Positions 1-8,741 of a stretch of 38,114 nucleotides of DNA are shown in pieces; position 1 is the first letter of the stretch, and every line of letters starts with the position of its first letter. This DNA comes from Methanosarcina sp. (GTDB lineage: Archaea > Halobacteriota > Methanosarcinia > Methanosarcinales > Methanosarcinaceae). The notes beneath the pieces were generated by a model. That model worked only from the letters and a program-made list of their open reading frames with translations, was not told the DNA's origin and did not search any database. The DNA is taken from contig PLUB01000032.1 in the NCBI GenBank assembly GCA_003164755.1, forward strand, positions 1-38,114, given 5' to 3'. A program made the translations under genes and the position numbers.

Positions 1-205
1 ATCCCACAATTGAATGCTTGATGACGGCTTTGAGAAACATGTGGGTACTAAACTCGTCTTGGATCTCTTCAGCGGTTTGAAGTAAAGGGGGTATTGTCCA
101 GTCATTGTAGATTTGAGCCTCACTCTGGTATGCCAGCTTCTGAAGAGCTAAGATTTCAATTGTGTCCTTAAGGCTAGCCCGAATAATTTCAAGTTGTTCC
201 ACCAT
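1..205 (-). CDS. GNAT-family N-acetyltransferase, N-terminal part
   Basis: Partial gene. It starts at the ATG at 205 and is open to the window edge (68 codons). The product begins MVEQLEIIRASLKD and contains LQKLAYQSEAQIYND and IPPLLQTAEEI, a pattern I know from the first helices of small GNAT acetyltransferases; the acetyl-CoA-binding core (the RxxGxG/A loop) would lie outside the window. The substrate cannot be told. No strong Shine-Dalgarno is visible upstream. The gene is intact as far as seen, unlike its neighbours. The alternative is another protein with the same N-terminal helix-turn pattern, which I think unlikely. Confidence 0.72.
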   Translation of the reverse strand, partial: MVEQLEIIRASLKDTIEILALQKLAYQSEAQIYNDWTIPPLLQTAEEIQDEFSTHMFLKAVIKHSIVG

Positions 206-554
206 GTTTCTTATCCATTTAAATTTTGAAATTAACAAATCCAGTTGGGATTATACTCACTTGGAATACAAAACCAATAGCTTTAGACATACAACTCCCC
301 AATATTCAAATTTTAACTGTGACATTCACCATACTTGATTTTGCATCATAAGTGCTTGGGTACAATGCCTAGTTTCAGATACTAGAAATCCAAATATTTG
401 TAGATATTTGGTATGTAAATAAGAAGTATAAATAGTATTATATCTCCTGTACATTACCGGTGGTACAAGCAATTAGTTGAAATCAGAAGTTTGTTAAAAT
501 TTTCTATATTTTAACATGCTATTAATTTGAACAAAATAAAAAGGAATGAAATAA
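206..554. other. Intergenic, 349 bp, no gene seen
   Basis: AT-rich DNA between the divergent GNAT gene and the broken secreted-protein gene at 555. It should hold both promoters. TATA-like stretches occur near 428-445, but I cannot assign them. Confidence 0.5.
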
Positions 555-851
555 ATGTTGAAACAATCATATAGTAAAATGAAAAAGGTACTTGCTATTT
601 TGCTGACAGTACTTTTTATTGTATCTGTGACAGCAGTGGCAGCTAACGCACATAGTGGAGGTCACGGAGGCTTCGGCGACGGCTGGGGTTGAGGAGGTTA
701 TCCCTACTGGGGCTATGGTACTGAATGTGTATGGATAAACGGTAATTGGAGTTGCCCATCATACGTAGGAATGCCATACACGATGCCAGCTTCAGCACCT
801 GCAGCTCCAACTACAAGTCCAAATTTTGCAGGAGTAGCTATATTTTCATAA
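555..851 (+). pseudogene. Secreted Gly/Trp-rich small protein, broken by TGA
   Basis: The reading frame starts ATG TTG AAA C at 555 and encodes MLKQSYSKMKKVLAILL followed by a hydrophobic stretch ending VSVTAVAANA, a classic signal peptide of about 35 residues. The mature part begins HSGGHGGFGDGWG, then meets TGA at 690-692, and the same frame continues GGYPYWGYGTECVWINGNW to a TAA at 849. The composition before and after the TGA is the same (Gly, Trp, Tyr), so the stop most likely replaced a Trp codon. Beyond 851 the frame stays Ser/Thr-rich but is cut by more TAA and TGA codons. The start block matches those at 2207 and 24950, so this is one member of a local paralogous family. Function is unknown; export to the cell surface is inferred. 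Confidence 0.7.
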
Positions 852-1631
852 ACAGCATCAACTAATTAAGGAACATCATCAGCAGCAACAACATTGACAT
901 ATTCTTCAGGTAACAATTGAAGCTATGTCAATAATATTCCCTTCAGTCATCGTATAGGATTTCGATAAACAAAGAGTAAAAATTATAAAAAATGAACTCA
1001 TTTAAAATTATAAGCTTTTGCAGTGACTATTAATTTAGATTAAGCCACTTTATATATATAGATTAAAACTCGACGTATTATATATTTATATTTATTTCTT
1101 GACTCAGTTCCTAAATCCAATGATGTAATAAGTGTAACACAATCAATGGTCTTATTCTATTTATCTGGGTGATGTTATTTTCAGAATACTTCTAAATTTC
1201 ATCGCCAATCTCTTTTATTCCGCCTTAGTGTAGCAATGGCATCTGCTTCAATGCATGAAAATATCAACCATGTAATGATGGATGACCTTATAGAGAGCTT
1301 GATGCATACAAGTTCAGTAATTCGCTAAACTTTCTTCTCCACTTTTTCCCCTTCCATTTACTTCAGCCATTCACTACTACCTTAACCTCTGTCTTTTCCG
1401 TATACGCTTAAACTTTATACCAAAATCGATGTATATATAAATATTATATTAATCAATGTTTTATCAAATGAGAAAATGGATTATAAAGTATTAATTTTTT
1501 TTTACTGGTCTTAAACTTTGAGATACAGCATAAAAAAAATATCCAAAACGTTTTTCCGGGTACTTTCTCAAATCTTTTTACAACATTGAAAATTTAGTTT
1601 CGGATTCAGTTTATTTATATATTTTAATTTT
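852..1631. other. Non-coding or decayed DNA
   Basis: No intact gene. The Ser/Thr-rich frame of the preceding pseudogene continues with stops to about 965. A second open stretch, about 1172-1327 on the plus strand, contains MASASMHENINHVMMDD but has no start codon with a ribosome site; I do not recognise it. Confidence 0.45.
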
Positions 1632-1793
1632 GTTTAGAGTGCTATATGAGTATTTTTCTCTTATTCTACTATTTATTATGGTTGTTTGGCTAATTAGTTC
1701 CAAATGTTCCATGTTTAGAGTGCTATATAAGTATTTTTCTCTTATTTTACTATTTATTATGGTTGTTTGACTAATTAGTTCCAAGTGTTCCAT
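1632..1793. repeat. Tandem duplication, two 81-bp copies
   Basis: Copies at 1632-1712 and 1713-1793 differ at about five positions. Each begins gtttagagtgctatat and ends ttccatg. On the minus strand each copy carries the last codons of the Gly/Thr-rich gene (GTLGTN-stop) plus its 3' flank ending in CTCTAAAC. A third, more diverged copy of the same 3' end lies at about 2870-2950. Confidence 0.85.
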
Positions 1794-1990
1794 GAGCTCC
1801 AGATGTTCTAAGAGTTCCATAAGCTCCATAAGTCGTAGATCAGTAATATTTTCTTGTAATACCACCACAGTCATGATTATATTGGTGATGACGAATGTGG
1901 TCATGTAAATTATAAGAATGATATCTTCTGTGATGTCCGCTTTAGTTTTCAATTGGGTTGTATCCGTCTTGGTATTGTGCAAAATTCACT
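1771..1990 (-). pseudogene. His/Tyr/Gly-rich small protein remnant
   Basis: Read in the frame ending TAG at 1771-1773, the minus strand gives AQYQDGYNPIEN, a TAA, SGHHRRYHSYNLHDHIRHHQ, then CGGITRKYY, a TGA, and STTYGAYGTLRTSGAHGTLG before TN-stop. This composition belongs to the secreted His/Gly family seen elsewhere in the window, whereas the longer open frame over the same bases has no sensible composition. There is no signal peptide: a stop lies just upstream of the block. The TGA after KYY again sits where Trp would be natural. The gene looks decayed. A second C-terminus of the same kind (YRTHRAYGAQGTFGTN-stop) is at 2938-2997. Confidence 0.5.
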
Positions 1991-2206
1991 ATATTTTACT
2001 TTTATAGGAAATTATCATGAATATTGAAGTTTAATTTTAATTTAAAGGCTTATTATTAATTATTTTACCTGAAAAATATTTTGATTAATGCACAAACTTC
2101 CAATAAGTAAATTTATACACTAATTGTAATATTATATTAATGTCTATTAGTAGGCAAATACTAATTTAGTAAATAAAAAAAGTAAATAAAACGAAGGGGC
2201 TAAAAA

Positions 2207-2483
2207 ATGTTGAAACAAATGAAAAAGACACTTGGTATTTTATTAGTAGTTTGTTTTTTAATGTCCGTGACCGCTGCAGCAGTAAGCTCAGAACCAGTTG
2301 TTGCTAAGGAGAAAAGCGTTGTAGCTAAGGAGAAAAAAGTAGTAGCTTAAGGAAAAGGAAAAAGCTATTGTAATCTTTAAAGATGTGAAGACTAAATTAT
2401 TCAAGGATCACCACCATAGCAAAAGCATAGCTATGAATGGCAAAAAAGGTAAGGATATGGCTGTGAAAACAAAAAAACAGTAA
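2207..2483 (+). pseudogene. Secreted Lys-rich small protein, frameshifted
   Basis: The ATG at 2207 follows the ribosome site AAGGGG by about eight bases and encodes MLKQMKKTLGILLVV, a hydrophobic core ending VTAAAVSSE, so a signal peptide. The mature part repeats VVAKEK: VVAKEKSVVAKEKKVVA, then TAA at 2348. One extra T in GTAGCTTAAGG (compare GTAGCTAAGG in the earlier repeats) makes that stop. Removing it continues KEKEKAIVIFKDVKTK and a His- and Lys-rich tail to a TAA at 2481. The start block is shared with the genes at 555 and 24950. Function is unknown. Only the first 47 residues would be made as the sequence stands. Confidence 0.6.
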
Positions 2484-3095
2484 AAACACGGTAATAGAAA
2501 ACTAAAACAGCACAAATACGGCTTTAAAAAGTGAAATCAGTAAATCTATGCCTATAAATAGCTAATCGGCAAAGATATGATAGCTATCATTGATATCTGA
2601 AGCTGAAACATTGCTTAAAAATAAAACAAAGTCTCTAAGGTGTTTTTGGTGGTATTTAGTGATATCCACATAAAGGACTTACAAAACCTATCTGCTGATG
2701 CCATCATGGATATCACAAAGAGCAAAGAAAAATTATTCGAAAAACAATAAAAAAATTATTTAGATCAAATTTCAACAAATCTCAATTTCTAGCTAGATGT
2801 TTATAAAATCCACAATAAACAACTTGTTAAATTTGAGATTTAGTAAATTATCTATACTTTAGTTTTGTTTAGAGTACTTTATCATTAGTTATTTTGCTAA
2901 TGTTTCTATTTATGTTTGTGGTTCAGTTTAATTAGTTCCAAATGTTCCCTGAGCTCCATATGCTCTATGAGTCCTATAAGTTCCATTAATCATAGCTCAA
3001 CAATGTTTTCTTATTCTGGATGGAACTTAGAAAACTCAGAGAGTTTATCACAAAAACTGTGCATGAAAAGTACCATTGAAAAATTCATTAATTAC
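2484..3095. other. Decayed DNA between two pseudogenes
   Basis: Plus-strand codons stay Lys/His-rich for a while with many stops. An open piece at about 2640-2750 reads ADAIMDITKSKEKLFEKQ before TAA, and is not recognised. On the minus strand, 2938-2997 encodes a Gly/Thr/Tyr C-terminus like that at 1771. No intact gene is present. Confidence 0.4.
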
Positions 3096-3588
3096 TCAAT
3101 ACATGTGGTACTCCCCGGGATATTCATTATGATGCTTCCCATGATGATGTTTCCCGTGGTGTCCCTCTATGTGCTTCCCATCGTGGAAATCCCTGCATAA
3201 AACTTGCAATGCGTATTTCTCTAGATATATTTCTTGTCTCATGCGGATGCCAAATCTTCTCAGTAAAGCTACAGGAGAGCACCAACCTAATATAGCATAT
3301 TGAAGCAGGAAGGTTAAAGCTATTATGGACAAAATAAGCCATTTTTTGCTCTTTTTTAAGCCAAGTATTACTCCAATAAAAGAAACTATAGCTGCACGAC
3401 CTTCAATACAACGTCCTATATCCCACTCATTATCAAGCTTTTCAATCCTTTTGCTGATTTCGTAGTCGGTTTTGCCCGCATAAAACCCATTGCAGCTGTT
3501 TCTATATCAATGCCTGATTAATCTCTGGATGAGTTTTAGCTCTGACCTTATCTCCCTGGAGAAGTTCACTATAATTATTTATTATCAC
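3096..3588 (-). pseudogene. DUF2892 (YgaP-type) membrane protein with His-rich tail, frameshifted
   Basis: A GTG at 3588 follows GAGGAG and starts MIINNYSELLQGDKVRAK. After a one-base slip near 3510 the frame gives IDIETAAMG, and after a second near 3492 it gives FYAGKTDYEISKRIEKLDN then EWDIGRCIEGRAAIVSF. Next come a hydrophobic hairpin (FIGVILGLKKSKKWLILS and IIALTFLLQYAILGW) and CSPVALLRRFGIR. The order IEKLDxEWDIERxLE, two membrane segments, then GWCPxxxxLRRxGxR is the DUF2892/YgaP-like transmembrane pattern. The tail adds HHGKHHHGKHH, a likely metal-binding stretch not usual in the family. Two indels in the first third make it a pseudogene unless they are sequencing errors. The membrane location is inferred from the two segments. 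Confidence 0.65.
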
Positions 3589-3811
3589 AAAGCTCCTCTC
3601 TAATTGATTATTTTTAATATGTATGACAAACCTAAACCCACTCTTCTTAAAAGTAGGTAAACATATTCATATAAATAATTATCACAATATAAAACTTCTA
3701 CAGTTGAACTGGAAAATCATTGGCATTAAGCCTAAATGAAAATTCAAATAACAATCTTTATTGTACTCGAGTTTGTACCTCAATTGCGTAAGTCCTTAAA
3801 CTATAAGACAC

Positions 3812-4180
3812 ATGGCCTGTGGGAAAAAAGAAACAAAAAACAAAGCATTGGCTGATTTAACCGGTGCAGGTGCACTGAGTGGTGCTTTTAGAGGTATGTG
3901 ATTTGGCCTGATATTTTTTATTCCTTTATTTGGTTTAGTCGCAGGAGCTACGCTAGGTGCTCTGGTCGGTTCAATGAAACATATTGAAATCGATGAAGAT
4001 TTTGTAAAATCAGTCCGTAGCAAAGTTACTGACGGAACTTCAGCTTTGTTTCTGATGGCTACATACACCGTTGAAGATAAGGTAGTAGAAGCTAGGAAAC
4101 AAACAAAGTTTGAATTCATTGCTTCTAACCTGTCAAAGGAAGAAGAAGAAAAGCTGCATACAACTTTTGCAGAAGAATAA
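3812..4180 (+). pseudogene. DUF1269 membrane protein, TGA-interrupted and lacking its N-terminus
   Basis: The frame from ATG 3812 gives ETKNKALADLTGAGALSGAF, RGM, a TGA at 3899, FGLIFFIPLFGLVAGATLGA, then MKHIEIDEDFVKSVRSKV, TDGTSALFLMATYT and NLSKEEEEKLHTTF. This is the second half of the DUF1269 family: a Gly/Ala-rich membrane hairpin, then a short alpha/beta tail with the GTSALF motif. Family members have a further ~50-residue N-terminal part; the bases upstream of 3812 do not encode it cleanly. The TGA falls at a position where an aromatic residue, often Trp, precedes FGLIF, so a TGG-to-TGA change is likely. What remains open from 3974 encodes only the last 68 residues. Confidence 0.65.
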
Positions 4181-4952
4181 AGTTAGTCAAGAAAAAAATT
4201 AGATTTAACTAAGGAGTAAACTCTCTGGAAATCACTTTAGCTTTTGCAGAATTGATAGGCAGGCAAAAATTGTTGGTATTAAACTAATTTTTGGGATTTA
4301 AAGCTTAAATATCTTTTTTTGATTCTTTAAAATAGTACCAATTTACCTTTTTCGTCAAAATTGATTCTCGAATAAATACCAATTTTTGATATAGTCTGAT
4401 CTAATAAACCAATTTATGCAGCTTTACAGAAGAATATAATCTATTTTCTCAATATTACAGCGGCTCCAAAATCTTGTTAGTCCTAAAAAAATTTTACACA
4501 TTCGAAAAAGATAATAACTATTCAATCTATCAAAAATCAGTTAAATGACATATATTTTGATATAATAGATACTTCTGATTACTAACTGATGGGGATTAAA
4601 AAAGCATAAGCAATGACCTACAGTTAAATAAAATAAACCCACATTTATTTGATCGAGAAAAAAATCGAGCATTAAGAAGGCGATTAAGAGAGATATATCA
4701 CTTAAAGTAAACCAAAAATAATAAGAAAATAAGCTGGTGGATACTATGAACAATTTACACTTTAGAACTTAAAAGCAATCAAATTTTTGAAGCGGTTATC
4801 ACAAAATGGATTAAAGAATAAACTTATTTAAAAATGATTGTATGTAATCTATAAACGAATAAGATCAACATTAGTAACCGTACCGAATTAAATATGTCAT
4901 ATACCTAAAAAGTATAGAAATGTGGCGAAATAATACGCCAACATTTATATAT
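4181..4952. other. Intergenic, 772 bp, nothing recognised
   Basis: Very AT-rich DNA between the DUF1269 remnant and the 3' end of the ribosomal protein operon. Short open frames lack ribosome sites and protein-like composition. A terminator for the L12 operon probably lies just below 4953 in the T-rich (minus-strand) stretch, but no clear hairpin is visible. Confidence 0.45.
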
Positions 4953-5279
4953 TTATCCGAATAAGGCGCCTAGGCCCGCCATTCCGTCTTCTTCAGCATG
5001 ATCTTCCTCTTCTTCTTCCTCAACAGAAACTTCTGCTGCAGCTGCAACATGTCCTGAGGCTGCAGGTGTTGCAATAGGGGGAGATACGGCTACAGGGGCT
5101 GCAAAAGCAGCCTTTGAAATTGCTTCTTCGATGTTTACGCCTTCAAGGGCTGCGACAAGAGCCTTAGCTCTAGCCTCGTTCACTTCGATGCCTGCGGCCT
5201 TGAGGACTGCAGTGATTGCTTCTTCGGTAATTGCTTTACCAGCATTGTGCAATAAGAGAGATGCATATATATATTCCAT
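4953..5279 (-). CDS. rpl12: Large ribosomal subunit protein L12 (P1 type)
   Basis: Stalk protein that binds as dimers to P0 and recruits translation factors to the ribosome. The product (108 aa) starts [20 protein letters not shown], the archaeal P1 dimerisation domain (to about residue 60), followed by an Ala-rich hinge and an acidic tail ending [17 protein letters not shown] chose the ATG at 5279 rather than one at 5300 because AGGTGAT lies seven bases before it and MEYIY is the family start. It is the last gene of the L1-P0-L12 operon, 36 bp after P0. Its last 16 residues are identical to those of P0, as expected for the shared factor-binding tip, while the DNA differs. Confidence 0.97.
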   Translation of the reverse strand: MEYIYASLLLHNAGKAITEEAITAVLKAAGIEVNEARAKALVAALEGVNIEEAISKAAFAAPVAVSPPIATPAASGHVAAAAEVSVEEEEEEDHAEEDGMAGLGALFG

Positions 5280-5315
5280 TGTTTTATCACCTAATTTCAA
5301 TTAGCATAAATTTGT

Positions 5316-6350
5316 TTATCCAAAAAGGGCACCGAGACCTGCCATTCCATCTTCTTCGGCATGGTCCTCCTCTACCTCTTCTGGTTCTTCTTTTTGTACC
5401 TCTTCTTTCTTATCAGGTGCTTTGGCTGCTGTCGGACGTGGTACGGCCTCAAGAACCTTCTTCAGGTCATCACCTACTGCATCTGCACCGCCTTCTACGG
5501 CTTTAGATGCAATGGATATCATCTGAATATAGGCCCTTGACAAAAGGGCATCCATTATTCCTGAATCAAAAACAACAGCATTTAAACCAAGGTTTTTAGC
5601 TTCTGTAGAGGCCTTGGCCAGCAGAGTGCCAATTGTTGCACTTGTAGGGTATGCAGTGTTAATAGATAAATTGAAAGCGTTCTGATTTGCTCTGATAATA
5701 TCAGAAATGTATTGGTTTTCGTCAATTTTAAGGAGTTCAGGCTCATAAATCATTCTTTCATCATAGGCTGCTCTTAGGTCCAACCCTATGATCAGAGGGT
5801 ATATATCCAGCTTTAAGAGCATGGTTGCGAGTTTTTGGGGGACTGCCTCACCTGCTTTGCATACAACCTTTGTGTCCTTTATCGCAACTTTTCCGGCTTC
5901 AATTGAAGCAGGAATCCCTGCACTCTGTAGCTCACCCAAAATAGGTCCAGGGGGGAAGCTGGTAGGCCCTTTCTGAACGATGATATCCACCGGAGCAATT
6001 GCGCCTCCTCTGATAGGTGATGGGGTCTTTGTCTGTTCGAGCACTTTTTGAAGCTTGAAAGGACTTTCGTTAGTAAACACCAGAGCGGTCTGTTTATCAA
6101 GGTATTTATTCATCCCTGGAATGTTTCCCCCAAGTTGATTTAAAGCCCGCTCTGTGAGCGTGTTCCTGGATACTTTAACCACCACAATGTCTTTAAGGTT
6201 CCGACGAATCTTCTGGATCTTGACCGCAAGAATTCCTTCGATTCCTACCATTCCGAAGACCTTATGAGAAAGTATGAGTTTCTTAATTTGTTCGATTTCA
6301 TCTTCTTTCCACTTCGGGATATGCTCAGTGTGATGCTTTTCTTCTGCCAT
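5316..6350 (-). CDS. rplP0: Large ribosomal subunit protein P0 (L10)
   Basis: Base of the ribosomal stalk: it binds 23S rRNA through its N-terminal domain and carries L12 dimers on its C-terminal helices. The 344-aa product starts MAEEKHHTEHIPKWKEDEI and has the rRNA-binding region to about residue 105 (VSRNTLTERALNQLGG), the archaeal insertion domain (about 110-185, with GPTSFPPGPILGELQ), then the L12-binding helices, an Ala/Pro hinge and the tail [16 protein letters not shown]. The start abuts the L1 stop with no gap, and GGTGATG inside the L1 end supplies the ribosome site, so the two are translationally coupled. Length and domain order are normal. Confidence 0.97.
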   Translation of the reverse strand: MAEEKHHTEHIPKWKEDEIEQIKKLILSHKVFGMVGIEGILAVKIQKIRRNLKDIVVVKVSRNTLTERALNQLGGNIPGMNKYLDKQTALVFTNESPFKLQKVLEQTKTPSPIRGGAIAPVDIIVQKGPTSFPPGPILGELQSAGIPASIEAGKVAIKDTKVVCKAGEAVPQKLATMLLKLDIYPLIIGLDLRAAYDERMIYEPELLKIDENQYISDIIRANQNAFNLSINTAYPTSATIGTLLAKASTEAKNLGLNAVVFDSGIMDALLSRAYIQMISIASKAVEGGADAVGDDLKKVLEAVPRPTAAKAPDKKEEVQKEEPEEVEEDHAEEDGMAGLGALFG

Positions 6351-6992
6351 TTACATCACCTTCTCTGATTTACCCATGGTTGTTGTGACATAAACCGACC
6401 TAAGGTTGTGCTTACCTTTATCCAGAATACGTTCCAACCTAGCTACAACAGTCTCAATGTTCTCGGCAAGGTCTTCAGGATTCATATCCCTCATTCCAAC
6501 AGCCACATGAAAAGTAAGCCTGTCTTTCGACCTAAGCTTGACAGCATTCTTTTTGCTTTGAATCAGTTCACCTACATCCTTGTTAGGTAATAACGGAATA
6601 GGCATTTTTCCTCTGGGCCCGAAAACAATACCAAGATTCTTACCAATTGTCGGCATGAACTGAGTTTCTGCGATAAAAAGGTCACACTCATTTGCTAGAG
6701 TCCGTGCTCTATTCTTGTCAGCTGCCAGTTCTTCGAGTTCATCTTCAGAAATAACATACGCAGCACCGGCAGCTTTTGCCTTCAAGCCCACGTCACCTTT
6801 TGCAAAAACACCGATCTTCAGTTCTTTTCCGAGCCCATGTGGAAGAATTACTTCTTCATCGACCCTATTCTTCGGTTGGTTCATGTCAAGATATTTTAAG
6901 TTAATCGCCAGGTCCACGCTTTCAGAAAAATTGCGTTTTGGAGATATCTCAAGTAATTTCTTGACAACTTCCAGTATAATTTGTTCTGCCAT
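6351..6992 (-). CDS. rpl1: Large ribosomal subunit protein L1
   Basis: Binds 23S rRNA helix 77 at the L1 stalk and helps release deacylated tRNA. In archaea L1 also represses its own mRNA. The 213-aa product starts MAEQIILEVVKKLLEISPKR and contains the two-domain L1 signatures FGPRGKMPIPLLPNKDVGE and NLRSVYVTTTMGKS. ACAGGGAGG lies just upstream of the start. It is the first gene of the L1-P0-L12 operon; its stop touches the P0 start. The 243 bp upstream, between L11 and L1, are long enough for a separate promoter and a regulatory leader (see the hairpin at 7028). Confidence 0.97.
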   Translation of the reverse strand: MAEQIILEVVKKLLEISPKRNFSESVDLAINLKYLDMNQPKNRVDEEVILPHGLGKELKIGVFAKGDVGLKAKAAGAAYVISEDELEELAADKNRARTLANECDLFIAETQFMPTIGKNLGIVFGPRGKMPIPLLPNKDVGELIQSKKNAVKLRSKDRLTFHVAVGMRDMNPEDLAENIETVVARLERILDKGKHNLRSVYVTTTMGKSEKVM

Positions 6993-7027
6993 CTTGTTCC
7001 TCCCTGTAGTATTTGAACTCGCCTGTT

Positions 7028-7047
7028 CAAGCAGCCTTAGAGGCTTG
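7028..7047 (-). promoter_or_regulatory. Hairpin in the L1 leader, candidate autoregulatory site
   Basis: On the minus strand AGCCT-CTA-AGGCT forms a perfect 5-bp stem, extendable past a bulge by CAAG/CTTG, about 40 bases before the L1 start. Archaeal L1 is known to bind a mimic of its rRNA site on its own message. The position fits, but I cannot show the L1-site sequence here, so the role is inference. Confidence 0.35.
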
Positions 7048-7235
7048 CTACAGTTGGTTTTAGGGCTTATAGTAAATCCGGATCTGTCACACTTGAAACA
7101 TTAAACTGATAATAAATATCTATAATTTGTTTCAGTAGAACCGTATTCAGATTTCTTGAGCTATTAGTGGTATTCGATTTAAAACTATTGGTATGTAACG
7201 AAACTACGGATCAAAGTTTAAATGTTTTTGAAGGC

Positions 7236-7721
7236 TTACCATTCCTCACCGACAAGTAAATCATCGAACTTGCCATTCTCGAGTTCCCTCTGGCAGTCTT
7301 TGGCCTTGACCCCCTCTACAGCCACACCCATTGGGACACAGGTACCCATTACCTCTTTCATTGCTGATTTAAGATCATAAGAAAGCACATCTTCCTTCTT
7401 CATATGGGCAATTTTTACGACCTGCGGTATACTAAGGTTTCCAACAATTTCACTTCCCGCATTTCCTGATCCTTTTTGAATTCCTAACTCTTTCATGATC
7501 AAGGATGCAGTAGGGGGAATGCCTACTTCGATTTCGACATTTTTTTTATCATCAACAATTATTTTTATAGGAACCTGCATTCCATTATAGTTCTTGGTTT
7601 TTTCATTGATCTTTTCGACCACTTCTTTTATATTGACCCCGAGTGGACCAAGAGAAGGACCTAAAGGTGGTCCTGGACTCGCTTTTCCTCCCGGGACAAG
7701 TGCTTCAACGATACTTGTCAT
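7236..7721 (-). CDS. rpl11: Large ribosomal subunit protein L11
   Basis: Binds the GTPase-associated region of 23S rRNA next to the stalk base. The 161-aa product begins MTSIVEALVPGGKASPGPPL, with the Pro/Gly-rich hinge GPPLGPSLGPLGVNI, the N-terminal domain to about residue 70 and the RNA-binding C-terminal domain containing PQVVKIAHMKKEDVLSYDLK and GTCVPMGVAVEG. The archaeal C-terminal extension ends LLVGEEW. It lies 328 bp downstream of nusG and 243 bp upstream of L1. Both gaps are larger than in an ordinary tight operon, so L11 may have its own promoter. Confidence 0.97.
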   Translation of the reverse strand: MTSIVEALVPGGKASPGPPLGPSLGPLGVNIKEVVEKINEKTKNYNGMQVPIKIIVDDKKNVEIEVGIPPTASLIMKELGIQKGSGNAGSEIVGNLSIPQVVKIAHMKKEDVLSYDLKSAMKEVMGTCVPMGVAVEGVKAKDCQRELENGKFDDLLVGEEW

Positions 7722-8049
7722 ATGAGTTTCACCGATTTCAATAAGTATAAAGTTCGAACATCTTTTTCAATCTGTATCCCGAATTTGATGGAATCACAAA
7801 TATCATAATTAACAAATGAGCTTTATGCATTTGTTTTCTTCATATAATTCACAGATACGCATTATGTTCTTTGACTTTGACATTTGTTATTTTTTAGACT
7901 TATTCTGCGCCACAATAACCATTTTTAGTAAGAAAAGCTGCATTAATTAGTAAAATCTACCAAATTAGGGAATTATTGGTAAGTCTATTTACTGATAAGC
8001 TGAAATTTTTCCTTCGAATTTTTCGTTCTTCTGCTACTAGACAACTGGC
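7722..8049. other. Intergenic between nusG and L11, 328 bp
   Basis: No gene. A T-rich minus-strand stretch just downstream of nusG could end transcription, and TATA-like AT runs at about 7795-7860 could start the L11 message. Neither can be proven by eye. Confidence 0.4.
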
Positions 8050-8508
8050 TCACTCATTTTCTCTTTTGAGTACCCTGACGGTATCGCCACGGATAGTGAT
8101 TGGGATCGGGACCACAGCATCGAACAGCTCTACAGTAATTTCTTCATGGCCTTCATCAACTCTTTTAACTCTAGCTTTCTCCCCCTTAAAAGGTCCTGAA
8201 GTAACCTCAATAATAGCCCCCTCCTTGATACCAGTTACAGTTGGTTTAGGCTTAAGGAAATGCTCAATTTCAGCAACTGTAGAACTACCTTTCACAACAG
8301 CCCTTGCATGAGGAATAGTCTGGATTGCTAGTTCCACGATTCCAGATATAGGAGCCTCGACAAGCACATATCCTTTTAGCTCGTCAGGAGCCAGAATTGC
8401 CCTTATATCCAGTTTCTCTTTCTTTGAAATTTTGGCAAGGGCTGTTGCAACCGATCTTTCCTGGTTTGCTGTGGTTTTGATTACAAATATCTGGGAATCT
8501 TCATTCAT
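8050..8508 (-). CDS. spt5: Transcription elongation factor Spt5/NusG
   Basis: Archaeal NusG/Spt5 binds the RNA polymerase clamp (with Spt4) and raises processivity. The 152-aa product MNEDSQIFVIKTTANQERSV has the NGN domain to about residue 90 (LDIRAILAPDELKGYVLVEA, VKGSSTVAEIEHFL) and a KOW domain (IKEGAIIEVTSGPFKGEKA). I place the start at the ATG at 8508, which overlaps the secE stop as ATGA, rather than at the GTG at 8520 that would add MGGS. The overlap implies translational coupling to secE, the usual archaeal order. Confidence 0.95.
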   Translation of the reverse strand: MNEDSQIFVIKTTANQERSVATALAKISKKEKLDIRAILAPDELKGYVLVEAPISGIVELAIQTIPHARAVVKGSSTVAEIEHFLKPKPTVTGIKEGAIIEVTSGPFKGEKARVKRVDEGHEEITVELFDAVVPIPITIRGDTVRVLKRENE

Positions 8509-8741
8509 TGAGCCACCCACTTGGGCAACATCGTCATCAATACATATATAATAAAGCCGATTGCTCCCACAGCCAGAATACCAATACCGGCGACTTTGGC
8601 AATGGTCAAGAACTCTTCCCTGGACGGTTTTTTTGTAAGTTTCAGGACCCTAATGTGTGCCCGGATAATCTGGCCAATACTTTTTGCAGTCTGACCAATA
8701 CTTTCTGCAGTTATATTCAATTTTAACGGAGATTCTACCAA
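8505..8741 (-). CDS. secE: Protein translocase subunit SecE (Sec61 gamma)
   Basis: Small membrane subunit that clamps the SecY channel. The 78-aa product has an amphipathic segment, the conserved IRVLKLTKKPSREEFLTIAK, and one C-terminal membrane helix (VAGIGILAVGAIGFIIYVLM). No ATG exists in the first half. TTG at 8741 is preceded by GGATGTGA about five bases away, so TTG is the likely start and the product begins MVESPLKLN. A short internal repeat (ESIGQTAKSIGQ) sits near the N-terminus. It overlaps nusG by four bases and follows ftsZ after a 513-bp gap. Confidence 0.93.
   Translation of the reverse strand: MVESPLKLNITAESIGQTAKSIGQIIRAHIRVLKLTKKPSREEFLTIAKVAGIGILAVGAIGFIIYVLMTMLPKWVAQ

Noticed and set aside
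1611..1982. Open frame of 123 codons on the minus strand
   Set aside because: It contains the 81-bp duplication translated in a frame with poor composition, while another frame gives the His/Tyr/Gly-rich pattern of the local family. The opening is probably by chance.
4953..5300. Longer L12 starting at 5300
   Set aside because: The added MKLGDKT overlaps the ribosome site AGGTGAT and is not part of the family N-terminus.
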